DNA of 64,000 nucleotides from the NCBI GenBank assembly GCA_958510825.1, contig OY294048.1, positions 35,553,026 to 35,617,025 of the forward strand, read 5' to 3'. The DNA is from Brachypterus glaber. Lineage: Eukaryota; Arthropoda; Insecta; Coleoptera; Kateretidae. The translations under genes were made by a program, and so were the position numbers. Shown piece after piece: positions 42,576 through 55,209 of the stretch. Positions within the stretch are counted from its first letter, which is position 1. The number at the start of each line of letters is the position of its first letter. Below the pieces are notes generated by a model. The model searched no databases. It saw only the letters and a list, made by a program, of their open reading frames with translations, and was not told the origin of the DNA.

Positions 42576-43434
42576 CACTGGTCTGAAACAGTTTTTAGCT
42601 CAACTTTCATATAAAAAGTCCAAACCAAAGTTTTTTTTCATAATTTAATTATTTAGGGCTTTAACATCTTTTTAAATCTATCGATGCGTTTTTGAGTAAA
42701 ACGATTTTCATTTGTTTTTACAAAAAAAATGAGATATTTAAAAATTATTTTAGATATTCAGATTTTATGTCAAAAAATGAAAAAAAAGTTTTTATGTACG
42801 TTTGAGCTAAATCCCTTTTTAAGAGAGCCTACTTTTAAAAGGTATTTTTAAAATATTTATTACTTCATTTCTCAGAAACAGTTTAAGTTATTGAAATGAA
42901 ATTTGTACTGTAGTATAGAACCAATAAATGTTAACATTTAACGTTTTATAAAAATTAACTTTTTGATCAGGGGCGTAGGTAATGGGTGCCTCCTAATTTA
43001 TCTGTTAAACGGTAAGTCCGCCACTGGTTAAACATTTATTTTTTATGTCATAAAATGATAATATTTATTGGTTGCATACTACAGTAAAAATTTCAAGTCA
43101 AAAAGTTAAACCGTTCCTGAGTAAATAATATTCTAAAAATGCGCCTTACACGTGCTCTATTTCCCCTAAGAAGTCATTTAACACAAACGTTCATGAAAAC
43201 TTTTTTTCTCAATTTTTGTCCAAAAGTCCAAACGTAAAATTTGGTCTTATAAATAATTTTTAAATCTCATATTTTTTTGTCAAAACAAATGAAAATCGTT
43301 TTTTCTCAAAGACGCATCGATAGATTTTTTTAAATTTGATCTTAAAAAGGTGCCAAAGCCCTAAATAATTAAATAATGAAAAAAAACTTGGGTTATATGA
43401 AAGTTGAGCTAAAAATTGTTTCCAGACCACCGTG
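42576..43434. mobile_element. Large hairpin element CACTGGTCTG, about 860 bp
   Basis: Left terminus CACTGGTCTGAAACAG, right terminus TTTCCAGACCACCGTG. About 250-base arms share AGCTCAACTTTCATATA, TTTCATAATTTAATTATTTA, ATCTATCGATGCGTTTTTGA and their complements. The 106 aa minus-strand ORF in the right arm is spurious. A third, partial arm lies at 43739-43880. Confidence 0.75.
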
Positions 43435-43738
43435 AGAGAGATTTGATACGGAACACTGCGCCTTCGCCAAAATTGAAAATTTTCTGTAACTAATCTACTA
43501 TCTGCATATTTATTTTTAACCTTATATTGCACATTGTGCCCATTTGGACACACTGGCATTAGGACCCCTGAATTTATCAATAACCAAAATACAAACTTTA
43601 TGGTACCTAGTTTTCACTTGGGTACAATGTTCTTCAAGTTGGAGTATCTATTAAAAGATGGCAGTATATAATATTTCCGGTAAATATTTAAACAGGTGAT
43701 CATGAACTTTGAAAATTAGCTGGAATCGCATTTTTGTT

Positions 43739-43880
43739 ACACGCTGGTCTGGAAACAACTCTTAGCTCAACTCTCATATAACCCATTTTTTTTTCATAAT
43801 TTAATTATTTAGAGCTTTGGCATCTTTTTAAGACCAAATTAAAAAAAAAATCTATCGATGCGTTTTTGAAAAAAAAAGTA
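43739..43880 (+). repeat. Solo arm of the 42576-43434 element
   Basis: ACGCTGGTCTGGAAACAACT, AGCTCAACTCTCATATAACC, AATTTAATTATTTAGAGC and TCTATCGATGCGTTTTTG match the arm of the neighbouring element in order. No matching right arm follows. Confidence 0.75.
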
Positions 43881-43936
43881 CAAGCCAAATGGTTATTATT
43901 TATTTGTTGTTATTTATTAATTTTTTAATATTTGTA

Positions 43937-44135
43937 TCCAGGTATGAATATTTTAGTACAGACACATATATCCAAGGGTGAATATTCTAGTAAAAATTCT
44001 GATAATAATATCCACGTATGGATATTTTGGTACACATATAAATATATATCCAAGGGTAAATATTCTGGTATATATTCCAAGAATAATAATGGATATTTGG
44101 GTAAAGACACATATATCCAAGAGTGGATATTCTGA
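43937..44135 (+). repeat. Degenerate tandem repeat ATATCCAAGGGTGAATATTC
   Basis: About seven spaced, diverged units of TATCCA(A/C)G(G/T)GT(G/A)(A/G)ATATT, some carrying GACACATATATCCAA. The overlapping ORFs on both strands (61-121 aa) follow from this repetition. Confidence 0.7.
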
Positions 44136-44239
44136 TAAATATACTAAATTGTTAAACAAATTAAAATTGTTTAAATTACATATTTGGGGTAAACATATAA
44201 ATATTACTTTTATTCTAAAGTGTATCTTTCTCATATTAA

Positions 44240-45420
44240 TTTTTCAAAAAAAATTTAGTCTGGTACGGAAGGGGTTAAATACCTGTTTCTTCTCAATAAA
44301 TAGGTCCGTTAAAAATAGTGTTTCTTTAAATATTTACAGATAACTTGTAAAATACTTGTATTTTAAACGCATTTTGGTTCAAAAAAATATTTGCAAAAAG
44401 GTAGTTTGAGTTCTTATTTACCTGTTTCAAATTTGAAGTCGATATCTCAACTCGTTCAAAAGTTAAGAGGGTGGATGTCTTCTGGATCGCACTGTATGAA
44501 TATTTTCGCGAGAAATTAAATTGCGGTGCAACCGTACCATTTTTAGTTTACTTTTAATTGTTTTATATTAAGATAATAAATGTTATTCTGTAATAATATA
44601 TTATAATATATTTTTAATATATTTTTCTTCTCGTTCACATAAGATCGCATGCACTGAGCTTTCACCATAATTTTTCTTAAAATTTTCTCTTTGTGCAATA
44701 AATTGCCATGGTAATTAATTAACCATTAGTAAAACAATAGTTTATACGTGTCTGAAGAAAATTCATTAATCCGTCTCGCATTATTTAAACTGGATACTGT
44801 TATAAAGAAGGAGGCAAATAATTAAATAGCCTAAATATTCCATCGATCTATTTTCAATCATCGTACAGATAATTGGTTGCGTTTGCGATTGATTTTATAA
44901 AAGCGCGGGAATGTACTTTTTGTGGGTATTTCTAACCTCAAATGGTGGTTGTGACAAGTGACAGATATTAGCCGTTCAGCACATAGACAAGGAAAGACCT
45001 CCAAAGCCATTGCGGAATACTGTGATAAATGTGCCTAGCGCATCTGAGATAAACTAGTAGTGCGCATCTACTATTGTTGTTTTTGACGAGTATTTTTACC
45101 TTAGTTTTGTGTGTCAAATAAACATTGTAAAAAATTCAACATAAAACAATAAATATCTACGAAGAAACGTCGAAATAGTTTTTTTTTTTAATTATTTTAT
45201 AAAAAATTTTCGAAGTGTGTTTGAGTTTCGGGATTTTGTACACCTACTTTGGGTACACCACGGATTGACCCTTTGCTCTTCATAAAGCAACAAAGCAGTT
45301 CATGGGTAAAGTTATAAACAAATGCAGCAAAAAAAAAACAATTAAAGCACAGTAGAAGTCGAAAAATGAACAGAAACAAACGACGATCTGACAGTACTGA
45401 CAGTATAAACAAACTACTAA
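44240..45420. other. Intergenic stretch, no gene seen
   Basis: No exon recognised. The 71 aa and 62 aa minus-strand ORFs at 45197-45468 are hydrophobic but continue into the hairpin at 45424-45535 and show no family motif. Confidence 0.3.
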
Positions 45421-45423
45421 TAA

Positions 45424-45535
45424 TTCGTCACCCCAGTATTGGTTTGCTATTACTCTATTATTGGACATTTTAAGATTTTTACTGGGGGATTTTTGGAGCT
45501 ACGACCAATGAATACTGGGGTGATGAATAGTTTTA
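45424..45535. repeat. Hairpin with CACCCCAGTATTGG arms
   Basis: TTCGTCACCCCAGTATTGG pairs with CCAATGAATACTGGGGTGA and TGAA over about 20 bases with one small bulge. About 110 bp in total. Confidence 0.55.
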
Positions 45536-46612
45536 CGACCGACAGCATTTCACAGCTGATAGAGATGCGTACTGCGCAAGGTCAGATATATTGCGATACG
45601 TCATTTCGATGCCCCGTTCTGTCACAAAATAATCTTGCGCAGGCTGGACATCTAGTCCTCTTTTCTTCTCTATGGTTCAGCAGTTTGCTAGAAACACTCA
45701 TCATTTAATGACTTTTGATTGGTTTTGCTGTTTTCATTGAACGCAGCCATTGGTAGTTGTCTTAATTTTTTGTTCATTATTCAATGCAATAAATAATGCT
45801 TAACGGTCAATAAAAAATGAGTTCACTGATTTTATTGGTTGTCAAGGTAAACAAGCCTTGACAACGGTAGATAATATATAAGCTGGAACTTAATTAGATA
45901 GTAAAAAAAAATATGTTTTGAATTTATACATTGTATAAATTTATGCCGCTTGATTAAATTATTTCCTTTGCAGTTTCTTCGAAAACATCACGCCAAACAC
46001 ATCATTCTTGCACTTATCAAACGTCCTATATTTTTTGCTAACCACTGTAATTTTTTTGGAAACTACAATAGACGTAATATTTTTTTCCATAAAAATTCGT
46101 TTTCTTTGGTGAATCCCGAACCCAAGATTTAACCGCTACGGGTCAATGCTTAAGAACCGAATTTAAATCAGGTGTCGTCTTAGCCCCCAAGGGGCCATGC
46201 GCACTGTAATGGATTTTGTGTGCTTTCTTTTCCTTTAAAGATTAGGAATATTTTGCTTACATTTCCTTTCATTTTAACATAAAGAAAACAAATATTTCTT
46301 TGTTGCTTATATTTATCCATTTCCAGCTCAATATATTCAATATCCTCACCTATAACGTCAAATATCCCCGATGGCTTTTCTACGTTTCGACACTGTTTCA
46401 CATCATAAACTAACAGCAAGATAATCTAAACTAATGCAAAAAGGCCAGCATTTCATCGAACAAGAGAAACTTATTATAGTATAAGGCGTGAGTGCCTACG
46501 TATATATTTACCATGCTATTGATTTTTTTTAACAACCCAACCAAACCAAACCCTAGACTTGACATAATTTTATTTTTCAACGAAAAAAAAATTATCAGTA
46601 GTAATATCATAA

Positions 46613-46720
46613 GTGCATGTTGAATTATCGATAATTTTTTTACTGTATTAAAAAAATATTTCCTTAAGCAAAATGTTTTTTTATATACAGTAAAAAAATA
46701 ATGTATAATTCAACATGCAC
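46613..46720. repeat. 108 bp hairpin MITE
   Basis: GTGCATGTTGAATTATCGAT and AATTTTTTTACTGTA pair with TACAGTAAAAAAATAATGTA and TAATTCAACATGCAC. Arms are about 35 bases with four mismatches. Confidence 0.75.
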
Positions 46721-46724
46721 GAAT

Positions 46725-49095
46725 GGTATTTTGAAAGACTATTTCACAAACAAAATAAGGAAGTATATAATTTTACAATGTTTAATGTTTTTTAAACAAC
46801 AATATTACTTTACAACTATAATTAAATATTAAATCTTAAATTTTCCGCGGTTTTTACAACCACGATGTTCACTTGTTCGAGAATGTTGCCAAGTCTAAAC
46901 TTTGATTGAGGAATATTTTATGCTTAAGATTATTCCAATAAAATAGTTTTTATCATATATTTTAGGATTTAAATAAAGATCATTGCTGTTTTTGTTTAAA
47001 AAGTTTAGTTTTCAACTGAAAAGAAATAAAATAACGGGTGTTTCCACCCGTAAAAAACAATTTGCCATCAGTTTCTAATAAAGTTTGGCAACGCTGTACT
47101 GGTGCCAGGTCATGTTTTGATTTCCGTCATTTAAAAAAAGTAAATTATTTACTTTTTTACTGTAAATATATTTTTAATAAATAAGTGTTTAAATTAGATT
47201 TAAGTGGCCTGTTTTTAATACCAAGATTCAATTAAATAAATTAAAATTTATGAATCAATGATTTAAAGCTTTTAAGATGGAAAGTGAATAAAATATAATG
47301 TAATAATAATAATAATAGGGTTTATACCTAGGATGTTTTGGTAATAAAATAAGCATTTATATTGCATATCAATAAAAATAAATCAACTAAAGGTAAGCTT
47401 CACAAATTAAAAACACATTTGCAAAAATATAACATTTATTAAGATGTCAGAAACTGTCAGTTTCTTGTTTCCATAGTAACCAATCGATAATTGCACATGT
47501 GCAAAAATGATCAGATTAATTTTGATCTGATTGGTCAAGAAACTAAAAATGCAAGGTTTTGATTGGCCTATATATTGTGTGTGAAATTATCATACGTATT
47601 TTGACTTGCATAAGTGATAGCATACAGGGTGTTCCGTGTTGATAAAAATCATTTGATGTGGATGGTTTTTGGGACGACCCTGTATAAATTTAATGTATTT
47701 TTATACTGGTATTGGATGGCTTAATTCGCCGCCTGTTTTTTAGTCCTATAAGATTTTATCGTGTTTTATAGAAATAGAAAACCTCGATTGTGCAAATATT
47801 AACACTTAAAACAATTCTTGACTTGAAATTTTTATGGAAATCCTAGTGTTTCTTAATCTGTAATAACATATCTGCAATAATCGCCGTGTTCGAACAACTA
47901 AGTTATTACAACAGTTTAATATTAAACAAATAGGAGCGACTAGCTGTACACACTATGTGTATGAATACTATTCATACACAGTCTCATATTAAAGTTTTTA
48001 AGGTATGTTTTTCGTCAGAAATGTATTCAAGACTTGTAATACAAGGGCAAAAAAAGTTCGCGCTTTTAGGTCACTAAAAAGTCTCTATTAAAATAGAGAC
48101 AAACAAGCCGTGAAGATACGTAATGCTACGCATTAATATTTTTTTCTATAGATATTGTAACCTAACTTTTTCTTAGTTTTAGGTTATGTTAATTCATTAT
48201 ATGTTTTTTCTTTCTTTTCTATTGTATATTGTCCTGTAAATGGTTTTCTGTTGGGCAATAAATATAATATTATAATGAAATAAAATATTATATTATTCAC
48301 AACAAATGGTATGTTGCATTTTCCAAATACTTAAAAAAAAGATAATTAAAAAAAAATATCAACAATTTTTTTTTAAATATCTTTTTGAAAATCGAAAAAT
48401 TATTGAAAACAAAATTTTTTTCCATTAAAAATGTTTCCAAAAAAGCTTTTTTTTAATTTTTCATTTTTTTTTAATTTATTTATATATTTTTTTTTTGTAG
48501 AATTGATAATAAAAGTATTTTTTTCTTAAAAAATTACGTTAATGGGAATTTTCTTTTAGCTTTTTTCAATTTTTTTCAAAGTTTAACCCCCCATAACTTT
48601 TTTATTTTTGGGTGGATTACTTTAAAAAACAATAGAGATCTTTCCCTGATAGAACTTGATTTTTTCTGAAAAGTTCGAGTCGATCGTATTCGTTTTTGAG
48701 TTATCGTGTCTACAAAAAATGTGACACCGGACGGACAGACGGAAATTTGGAAAATTCGAAACTACCTTATAATACTATTCTAGCGCAGGAGCTGTGAATA
48801 GTATAATAATCATAATAAATCAAAAATTTCCTGTAACTATTATGTACAGATATAGAAATGTGTGCTGAAAGATAACAATCATTAAAACGTAATTATACGT
48901 GAACGTGAATAACAATAGATTTATTTTTATTTTTATACTCTTCGCGTAGTGCTAGAAGAATTTTATACCAAAAGCCTCAAACAATACCCTAGATCAAAAA
49001 TTATATAGAATTTTTTTTTATCGAAATCTGAGCAACTTTAAAAAAAATCCGTCTGACTATTTGTCCGGGTGTCCTATTTTGTTTTGTATTGTATA
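46725..49095. other. AT-rich stretch, no gene seen
   Basis: No gene recognised. 47625-47686 has ACAGGGTGTTCCGTGTTGAT and GGGACGACCCTGTATA, a short element with mariner-like ends. 47957-47983 is a small palindrome, GTGTATGAATACTATTCATA followed by CAC. The 48240-48810 stretch ends in a block shared with about 27600-27640 (GAATAGTATTATA and its complement). Confidence 0.35.
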
Positions 49096-49100
49096 ACACC

Positions 49101-49435
49101 AATAGTTATTTATGGTACTAGTGGGTAAAGTAAGATATTGCCCATGAGAAAATTAACCTGCGAGGCGTCAGCCAAGCAGGTTAATTTTCGAGAGGGCAAT
49201 ATGGGTTTACCCATGAGTGCCTTACAAGGTTTTATCCAATAAATAGCTTAGGAATTCATATTTTTATTAAAAATTTTAATGACATTTACAAGAAAATAAT
49301 TTGACAAGTGACAGTTGAGTGGGTAAAATAAATAATTATCCACTCAATAAATTAAAAGCCACGTGGGGGTTATTATTGATTTTATCTATAAAATAAAGCT
49401 GATAATTGTCTTATTATCTGTATGTATTGGATAAA
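49101..49435 (+). repeat. Dispersed repeat B, copy 1
   Basis: Begins AATAGTTATTTATGGTACTA, then GTGGGTAAAGTAAGATATTG. Next is a palindromic module in which ATTAACCTGC and GCAGGTTAAT face each other around GAGGCGTCAGCCAA. It ends TGTATGTATTGGATAAA. About 94% identical by eye to 59815-60151. It shows the undisturbed site into which the hammerhead element inserted in the third copy. Confidence 0.85.
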
Positions 49436-50074
49436 AGAATCTTTTCGTGTATTTTTATTTAAAGAATCCATAATTTGTAAAAATAATGCAAAAAAATTAC
49501 ACTGAAAAAAGTGTTGGGCAAAAATGTGGAAAGCCACAGCCATTTCGCATCCCTATGCGCGATTTCGGTGAAATTGACAAACAATTATTAATTTAAAAAT
49601 AATTGACCTTATGCAAAACCTTGTCCCTCTAGCTCAAAGGGCTCCAGAGATATTAAATAAAAAACCCATTTTTAGTATCCCTTTAAATGACTCTAACTCC
49701 CTTAGGAGCGATTTGCTGGTCTACAAAACTTTTTTTAATATTTTTTGATGTAGTATGTGTACCTTTAAGGATGGACGCGAGTTTTGGGACACCCTGCATT
49801 TTGGTTAATCGAGGGAAAACGTCACTTTGAAGCGTATTCTATGTAATGCGAAGCATTACATATCTTCATGAATTATTTTATTATATTAATTACGTGTATT
49901 ATATATAACCTATCTATAATAGATTAGGGTGGACCTTATATTTTTATTATCTTTAAATTTTCATTTATAAATTTGGCACATAATTATGTATGCTCAAAAG
50001 GAAAAAATAAGATTTCAAGCTCTTTAATTTTTTCGCTTATACTTAAATTAGACAATTTTTAACACTGATAGAAC

Positions 50075-50925
50075 ACTACACACAAAGAAATTACATTGAA
50101 AATGTGTAAAAAAATACACTCTATAAATGTGTAAATTTTACACCTTTATATAAATGTACATCAACATTGATGTGACACTACACAGGTGAGGTAATTTTGA
50201 CCTAGATTGTGTATTTTCACATCCATACCTTCTGCAATACACTCGGAGCTCAAGAAAGTGTATTTTTATAAACATACCTTTAGCAACAATACACCCGAAG
50301 TGTAAAAATCACACTTCTGATGAACAAGCCAGCCAATTGCGGGCGTTAAGCTAGTCACGTGACTCGAGAAGCCAGAATTCCTGCTTCATCGAGTCTGGTG
50401 GCTGTCGACCATTATAATTGTTTACCTTTGTAAGAGCGTACGTATAATTTTGTGTGTGCTAGATTTTTCAAAGAAATAATTGGTAAATGTTGATTAAAAT
50501 ATTTAAAAAGTGTAATTAATACAATATCCTTAAAACATACATTTTATAATAATTTACTTATTTAGGCGGTAACACTGGCCTGCAAATTTTGAGTTGTTAA
50601 GACTTGTGTATGTTTTCTGTTTCTATTTTATATTGGTACTTTTTGTAGCGCTGATTACGATTTTCTGTTGCGTAGTTTTTTCATAAAACACTATTCATAA
50701 ATAGAAAAAGAACAAAATGGTTATTCTATTTTTTTTAATAAATTGAAGGGTTTTAGGTAAAAAGTATATTTACGCGTTGGTGTAAACTTTACACACTGGA
50801 TGTAAAAATATAATACACACCGCATTTATATTAACGCTTCGAGTGTAAATTCACATCAGCAGCAGCTGCAAGTAAATTACCCATGCACGTGGATGTAAAA
50901 ATTTATCTCAGTGTAGCGTAATTAG
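50075..50925. other. TTTACAC-rich repetitive region
   Basis: Both edges are rich in words such as ATGTGTAAATTTTACACC and GTGTAAATTCACATC, and both outer edges carry CTACAC (read inward). 50359-50395 is a hairpin with GACTCGA-GAAGC facing GCTTC-ATCGAGTC. Possibly a diverged relative of the TACACTGTAAAA family; not settled. Confidence 0.4.
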
Positions 50926-50929
50926 TAAC

Positions 50930-52335
50930 GTAATTAGATTATAGTATACAACAATAAATAGTTGTATGTATATGCGTCAACCAAAATATATTGCATAGAA
51001 TACAACAACAAAAAAGTAAACGCGTTCGGTATTTACAAACGAGTGCAGTTGTTCGATTTACAACAACAAATATTTGTTGCATACAATATTGTACGCATTT
51101 TATTTTAAATTCACATATTACATGTATGTGCACATAAAAATTACATATCACATCAATTACGTGTACATGTACATTCTTCTCGTTAGGTATACTTATGCAC
51201 TTATAAATTCAACCCAAAATACCTACTTTCCAAATTTTGGTAAAATCAGCTGATTTTCGCCATCAAATGAATTGAGGTTGAAGATGACATCCGTAGATGG
51301 AAGCACAAACTAATTTCAGCAATGACCAAGGTTGATAAATACATGCTGGTCCAACGTGCAAAATGTGTACAAAATAAGGCTAATACATTAGTCAATTTTT
51401 TGTGGTAACGTCGGTTAACCTGTACGTATCTCTTGCTCTGTTTAATTGATGAGATAAAAAAATAAATACATATTGCCCTAACTTGATTAGTAATCGCTGC
51501 TCCACAAAAAATCAGCTATTAGGTAACTTTGTTGCGAAGAATTAAAATACTTGACCGAATTGACAGATTGACATAGCCTAACTCAAAGTGTTTATTTTTT
51601 AGAATATAGGACAAAATACCTTTGTATAAAGTCCAAAAATTACTGTAAACTACTAAATAATAAAGAAAATATATAAAATTAAAAGGTAGGGGATTTTTGC
51701 ACGTAACAATCCTTCATAAAATACCGGCACTATAGTGAAAACTAAATATCTTAGTGACAACAACGTTGTTATGAAATTAAACACTATGAAATTGTTTAGT
51801 ATATATGGTATGAATAAATTAATTTTATGGTATACGATACAACATCTATATCTACAATTTTATTAGTGTATTTAATATAACGTTATAATGTTTTAGAATA
51901 ATCTTAAAAAATGTATTGTATACCTTAGTTGTTGAAAATACGTTTGGTTGTACTATTTTTAGATTTTTGTATCAGTGATTTTTTGAGATTTATGGCTAGT
52001 TTACGAGCTTTAGGGGCCCTGTTAGGACCCTTTGAGAAGTTTGATCACTCTCATATTTTCAGAATTTTCTAGTTACACCTAAATAAAAATTTTAAGAGAA
52101 TAAAAAAATATAAGGTCCACCCTAATAATAGATAGGTTATAGATTTGGCCTTGAACCTATAAATACAACATAACTATCCATTAATAATTATTTAATGGAT
52201 AGATAATAATTAAAATTGAATAGTTTTATTAAATAATAATAAATTATCACCAGGTGAGTCACCCTAAACAAAGCAGGTATTTTCTGAAATAATTTAACGA
52301 ACTGAAATTATTAAAATTATATTGACGAAATATAG
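50930..52335. other. AT-rich stretch, no gene seen
   Basis: I see no coding exon, RNA gene or terminal repeats. The block GGGTGGACCTTATATTTT at 49927 recurs inverted at about 52110, so 49927-52130 may be the span of one decayed inverted-repeat element. Confidence 0.35.
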
Positions 52336-52339
52336 CCTA

Positions 52340-53040
52340 AAATAGTATATTCTATAACTAGTATGGAATAGACAATATTCCTCGCGAGCGGAAAGTTTGT
52401 CATACGAGCCGGTAGGCGAGCACGGAATGACTATTCCATACGTGTTGTAGACTATACTTTTTCTTCGACTGCAAATATGAAACACTGTATGGCTTTAAAC
52501 TGCGGACAAGGTTAAAAACAATGTTTTTTGTGACTCGACATTGTAAATGCAACAAAACACATATTTTTAAATAAAACAATTAATGATATTTAATAATTTT
52601 ATCAAATCAGTACTTAAAAAAAAAATTATTTAATTTTAGCACATATTTACAAATTATAATGCAAAAATTGAAGGTTAAGTCAGATTGTTGACAGATATCA
52701 GGTTTAAATATTTAACAATAGATGGAGCAGTTTTAATTTTTGGAACTAAATTGATAAAAAACTGGTCAAATATTAAGAAAAACTAATAAAGTTTATGTAA
52801 TTTTAACGCAAAACTTTAAAATGCATTAAATTATTCAATATTTCATGGTAAAATATATATATTTTTGCTAATTTTGCTACAGTTTTCTTTACTTTTATAA
52901 AAAAGAGATGGCACTACATGTGCTAACACTTGTTACGGAATATTCATACCGTATCTAGAGCTAGAATGGATTAATTCTGTCTTTGAAAAGTGTGTGTATT
53001 TGCTTACATTCTAAAGCAGTCGTAGAAAAAGTATTTTTTA
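52340..53040 (-). repeat. Dispersed repeat F, copy 2
   Basis: Reverse complement of 24277-24702, with an extra internal region. It starts AATAGTATATTCTATAACTA. Its terminal module pairs AGTATGGAATAG with CTATTCCATACGTG around GGAAAGTTTGTCATACGAGC. Confidence 0.75.
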
Positions 53041-53250
53041 TTCTATTGTATATAAAAGAGGCACTTTTGGTGTAAGAAATCTGTACGAAAAGTTTTTCGC
53101 GCTAGTACGAAAAATAAAATAGTCGACTTTATTTTTTTATTTTTTTTTGTCAAACACAAATTTATGTATTAAGATATCACAATCAAATAAAAATAGTTGT
53201 GATATGCGGACGATTAAGGTCGACTACAGAGATTTTCAGATTAGTAACCC

Positions 53251-53691
53251 ATATACATTTGATATGCTTAGGGGGCACAATGGAGACGGGGGACAAGGGG
53301 GTATTTTTTTAAAAGGAAATGGGGGTCGTGTGGTATATCATTTTAAAGCTTATAAAAATATTCGACTATATAATTTTTAATCTTCCAAACCTTTTTTTTA
53401 AGGTTTTCATTTTAAATTTTTTTTTTTTTGTAAAAATGCGATTTTTTAAGAATTTTCTTTGTAAAAAATTATTTATATCATTCAAAACTAGTTTAAAAGT
53501 ATAGCTAATGTATTTGCATCATGAAATAAACCATTTTTCAAAAAACTTTTTAAAAGATTTTTGACGAAAATTACCATCTTTAACCCTATTTTTAAACTGT
53601 ATGTATTACACGACCTCGCTTTATATTAAAAAAAAAAATCCCCCTTGCCCCCCTGTCTCCATTGTGCCCCATAAGCAAACCAAATATATCG
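53251..53691. mobile_element. Hairpin element with GGGGGCACAATGGAGAC arms
   Basis: ATATGCTTAGGGGGCACAAT and GGAGACGGGGGACAAGGGGG pair with CCCCCTTGCCCCCCTGTCTC and CATTGTGCCCCATAAGC. The interior TCGTGTGGTATATCATTTTA corresponds to the interior of the 22708-23422 element, but the outer TIR is different or lost. Confidence 0.7.
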
Positions 53692-53766
53692 ATGGTCTAG
53701 CGTACAAAGGTGCTAAGTACATAAGGTTTCCCTATATACTTAGCACCTTACACTAGACCATCGATA
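53687..53766. repeat. 80 bp hairpin TATCGATGGTCTAG
   Basis: TATCGATGGTCTAG and AAGGTGCTAAGTA pair with TACTTAGCACCTTACA and CTAGACCATCGATA. It overlaps the edge of the preceding element. Confidence 0.75.
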
Positions 53767-54001
53767 TACCAAAAAATTATATAGGTTATGTTATTTATGT
53801 GTTCCAAATTTCAAGTTGATATCTTAAGCCCTTGAAAAGTTAAAGGGGGGGCGAACTTTGGATACGCTGTGTATAAGAAGTGCAATATGTAAGAAAGATT
53901 GGGGACTTCAACGGTTAGTAAGCAAAGGAACCTTTGCATAGAGGATGTCAAATAGCTACCGCTTGTTTTACCTACGATCAATATTGTCGCCAAAAATATT
54001 G

Positions 54002-54643
54002 TTTTTCTTCAAGCGTACTAAAATGTTCATATTTTATAACTGAACACACTGGATAGAAGTGATCTATTTTTTTACAATAAAAAAATGAGTTCATTATTGT
54101 ACGCCGTAAAAAAAAGTTAGTTAGCAAAACCGCCACTGGTGGCAGCACTCTTTGATTTTGATGACAGCCATCCTTCACAGTTGTTTGTTTATTATGTAAA
54201 CAGGTCGTTGACTCGAGATTCTGTGCAAAAACGTTGTGTGAAATTTGATTTAAATTGATTGAAGAAGAATATATGGATTATAGACCTACAAACGTCTCCG
54301 AAATTGCAAATGCTATATTAGACAAGTTACCATCAAAATCTCGAAAATTGTACGATTCAGCCTACGAAAAATTTTTAAAATGGGCTAAGGAAGGTTCAAG
54401 TTTATACCGAAAGTGTTTTATTGGCCTAGTGTAATAAAAAAACTTTCTTTATTATTAAATAAATTAAATGAAAAAAAAAAAAAACATTTAGGACGCTTGA
54501 AGAACAAATAGTATGTTTCACTCAGACGAAAAGTGCTTATTTTTACTCGTCTGTAGTTTTCGGACTCCGCTTCGCGTCGTCCGTAAATTCTACAGACTAG
54601 TAAAAAAAGCTTCACTTTTCCTCTTAGTAAAACAATATACTAT
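54002..54643 (+). mobile_element. Crypton-like non-autonomous repeat, copy 2
   Basis: Runs from TTTTTCTTCAAGCGTACTA to CTTAGTAAAACAATATACTA and matches 56476-57160 along most of its length. It contains an internally deleted ORF (54273-54434). The right end has a palindromic module, TCGTCTGTAG, TTCGGACTCCGCTTCGCGTC, TACAGACTAG. No long TIRs or clear target duplication, as expected for tyrosine-recombinase elements but not proof. Confidence 0.6.
54273..54434 (+). pseudogene. Remnant ORF resembling a Crypton-type recombinase N-terminus
   Basis: 53 aa, from ATG 54273 to TAA 54432. The peptide begins MDYRPTNVSEIANAILDKLP and continues SKSRKLYDSAYEKFLKWAKE before an unrelated tail. A helix ending in the pattern S-x-x-x-Y-x-x-x-Y-x-x-F-x-x-W resembles the N-terminal SAM-like DNA-binding helix of tyrosine recombinases in Crypton elements and their domesticated relatives. 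Everything downstream of this helix, including the catalytic R-H-R-Y region, is missing. The second copy at 56743 carries a 1-2 base deletion after YTPTN and is out of frame. The assignment is by resemblance only. Confidence 0.45.
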
Positions 54644-55209
54644 TTTTGTCCCATTTGACCTTACTGTACGCCGAAGTTAACCAAAATTGCTTTGAATTAT
54701 TAAAATTTTTATTGTCGCGATTTTTAGTTCATATTTTAGATGCTCAGAACGTGAAAAAATCTCTTTAACTGCAATTTTTTCGAAAACGGTTAGTTCTACG
54801 ATGTACTAAGAGTACCTTTTTTATGTATTTTTAACTAAAAAATCATATTTTATTGAGAAAATGTAAAAAAAATGGGGCAAAAAAGTGACATAGTCCCTCC
54901 ATTTTGCACGTCCCTGGTTAAAATTACCAAATAAAAATTACATAAAATAATAGCCTTTATCAATGGCAAAGGCATGTGCAAAAATTCGTTACTGTGGTTA
55001 ATAGGGTAAAATACATATTAAATAAAATAGTATATTATATAGTGCGCTAAAAACGTGTTAGGAAACGAGTGATTTATACAATTTTTTCTATTTTGCTCTA
55101 AAATAAAAAAAAAATTACATTTAAATTGATGACTGATTTAGGGATTTTTGTTTTGGGTTGGCATTACAGTTTACACCATATTTAAAATTCTAAGAACAAA
55201 TGATATTTT

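Noticed and set aside
43925..44343. Overlapping ORFs of 61-121 aa with YPLLDICVFT-like repeats
   Set aside because: Generated by the degenerate tandem repeat at 43937-44135.
46089..46180. tRNA- or SINE-like stretch on the minus strand with GGGTTCGGGATTC
   Set aside because: A B-box-like word is present but the A box is too close and no cloverleaf forms.
46180..46419. 79 aa minus-strand ORF with mixed composition (IDV-GEDIEYIELEMDKYKQQR-like)
   Set aside because: Composition is more protein-like than most, but I recognise no family and no splice context. Possibly a transposon fragment; not supported.
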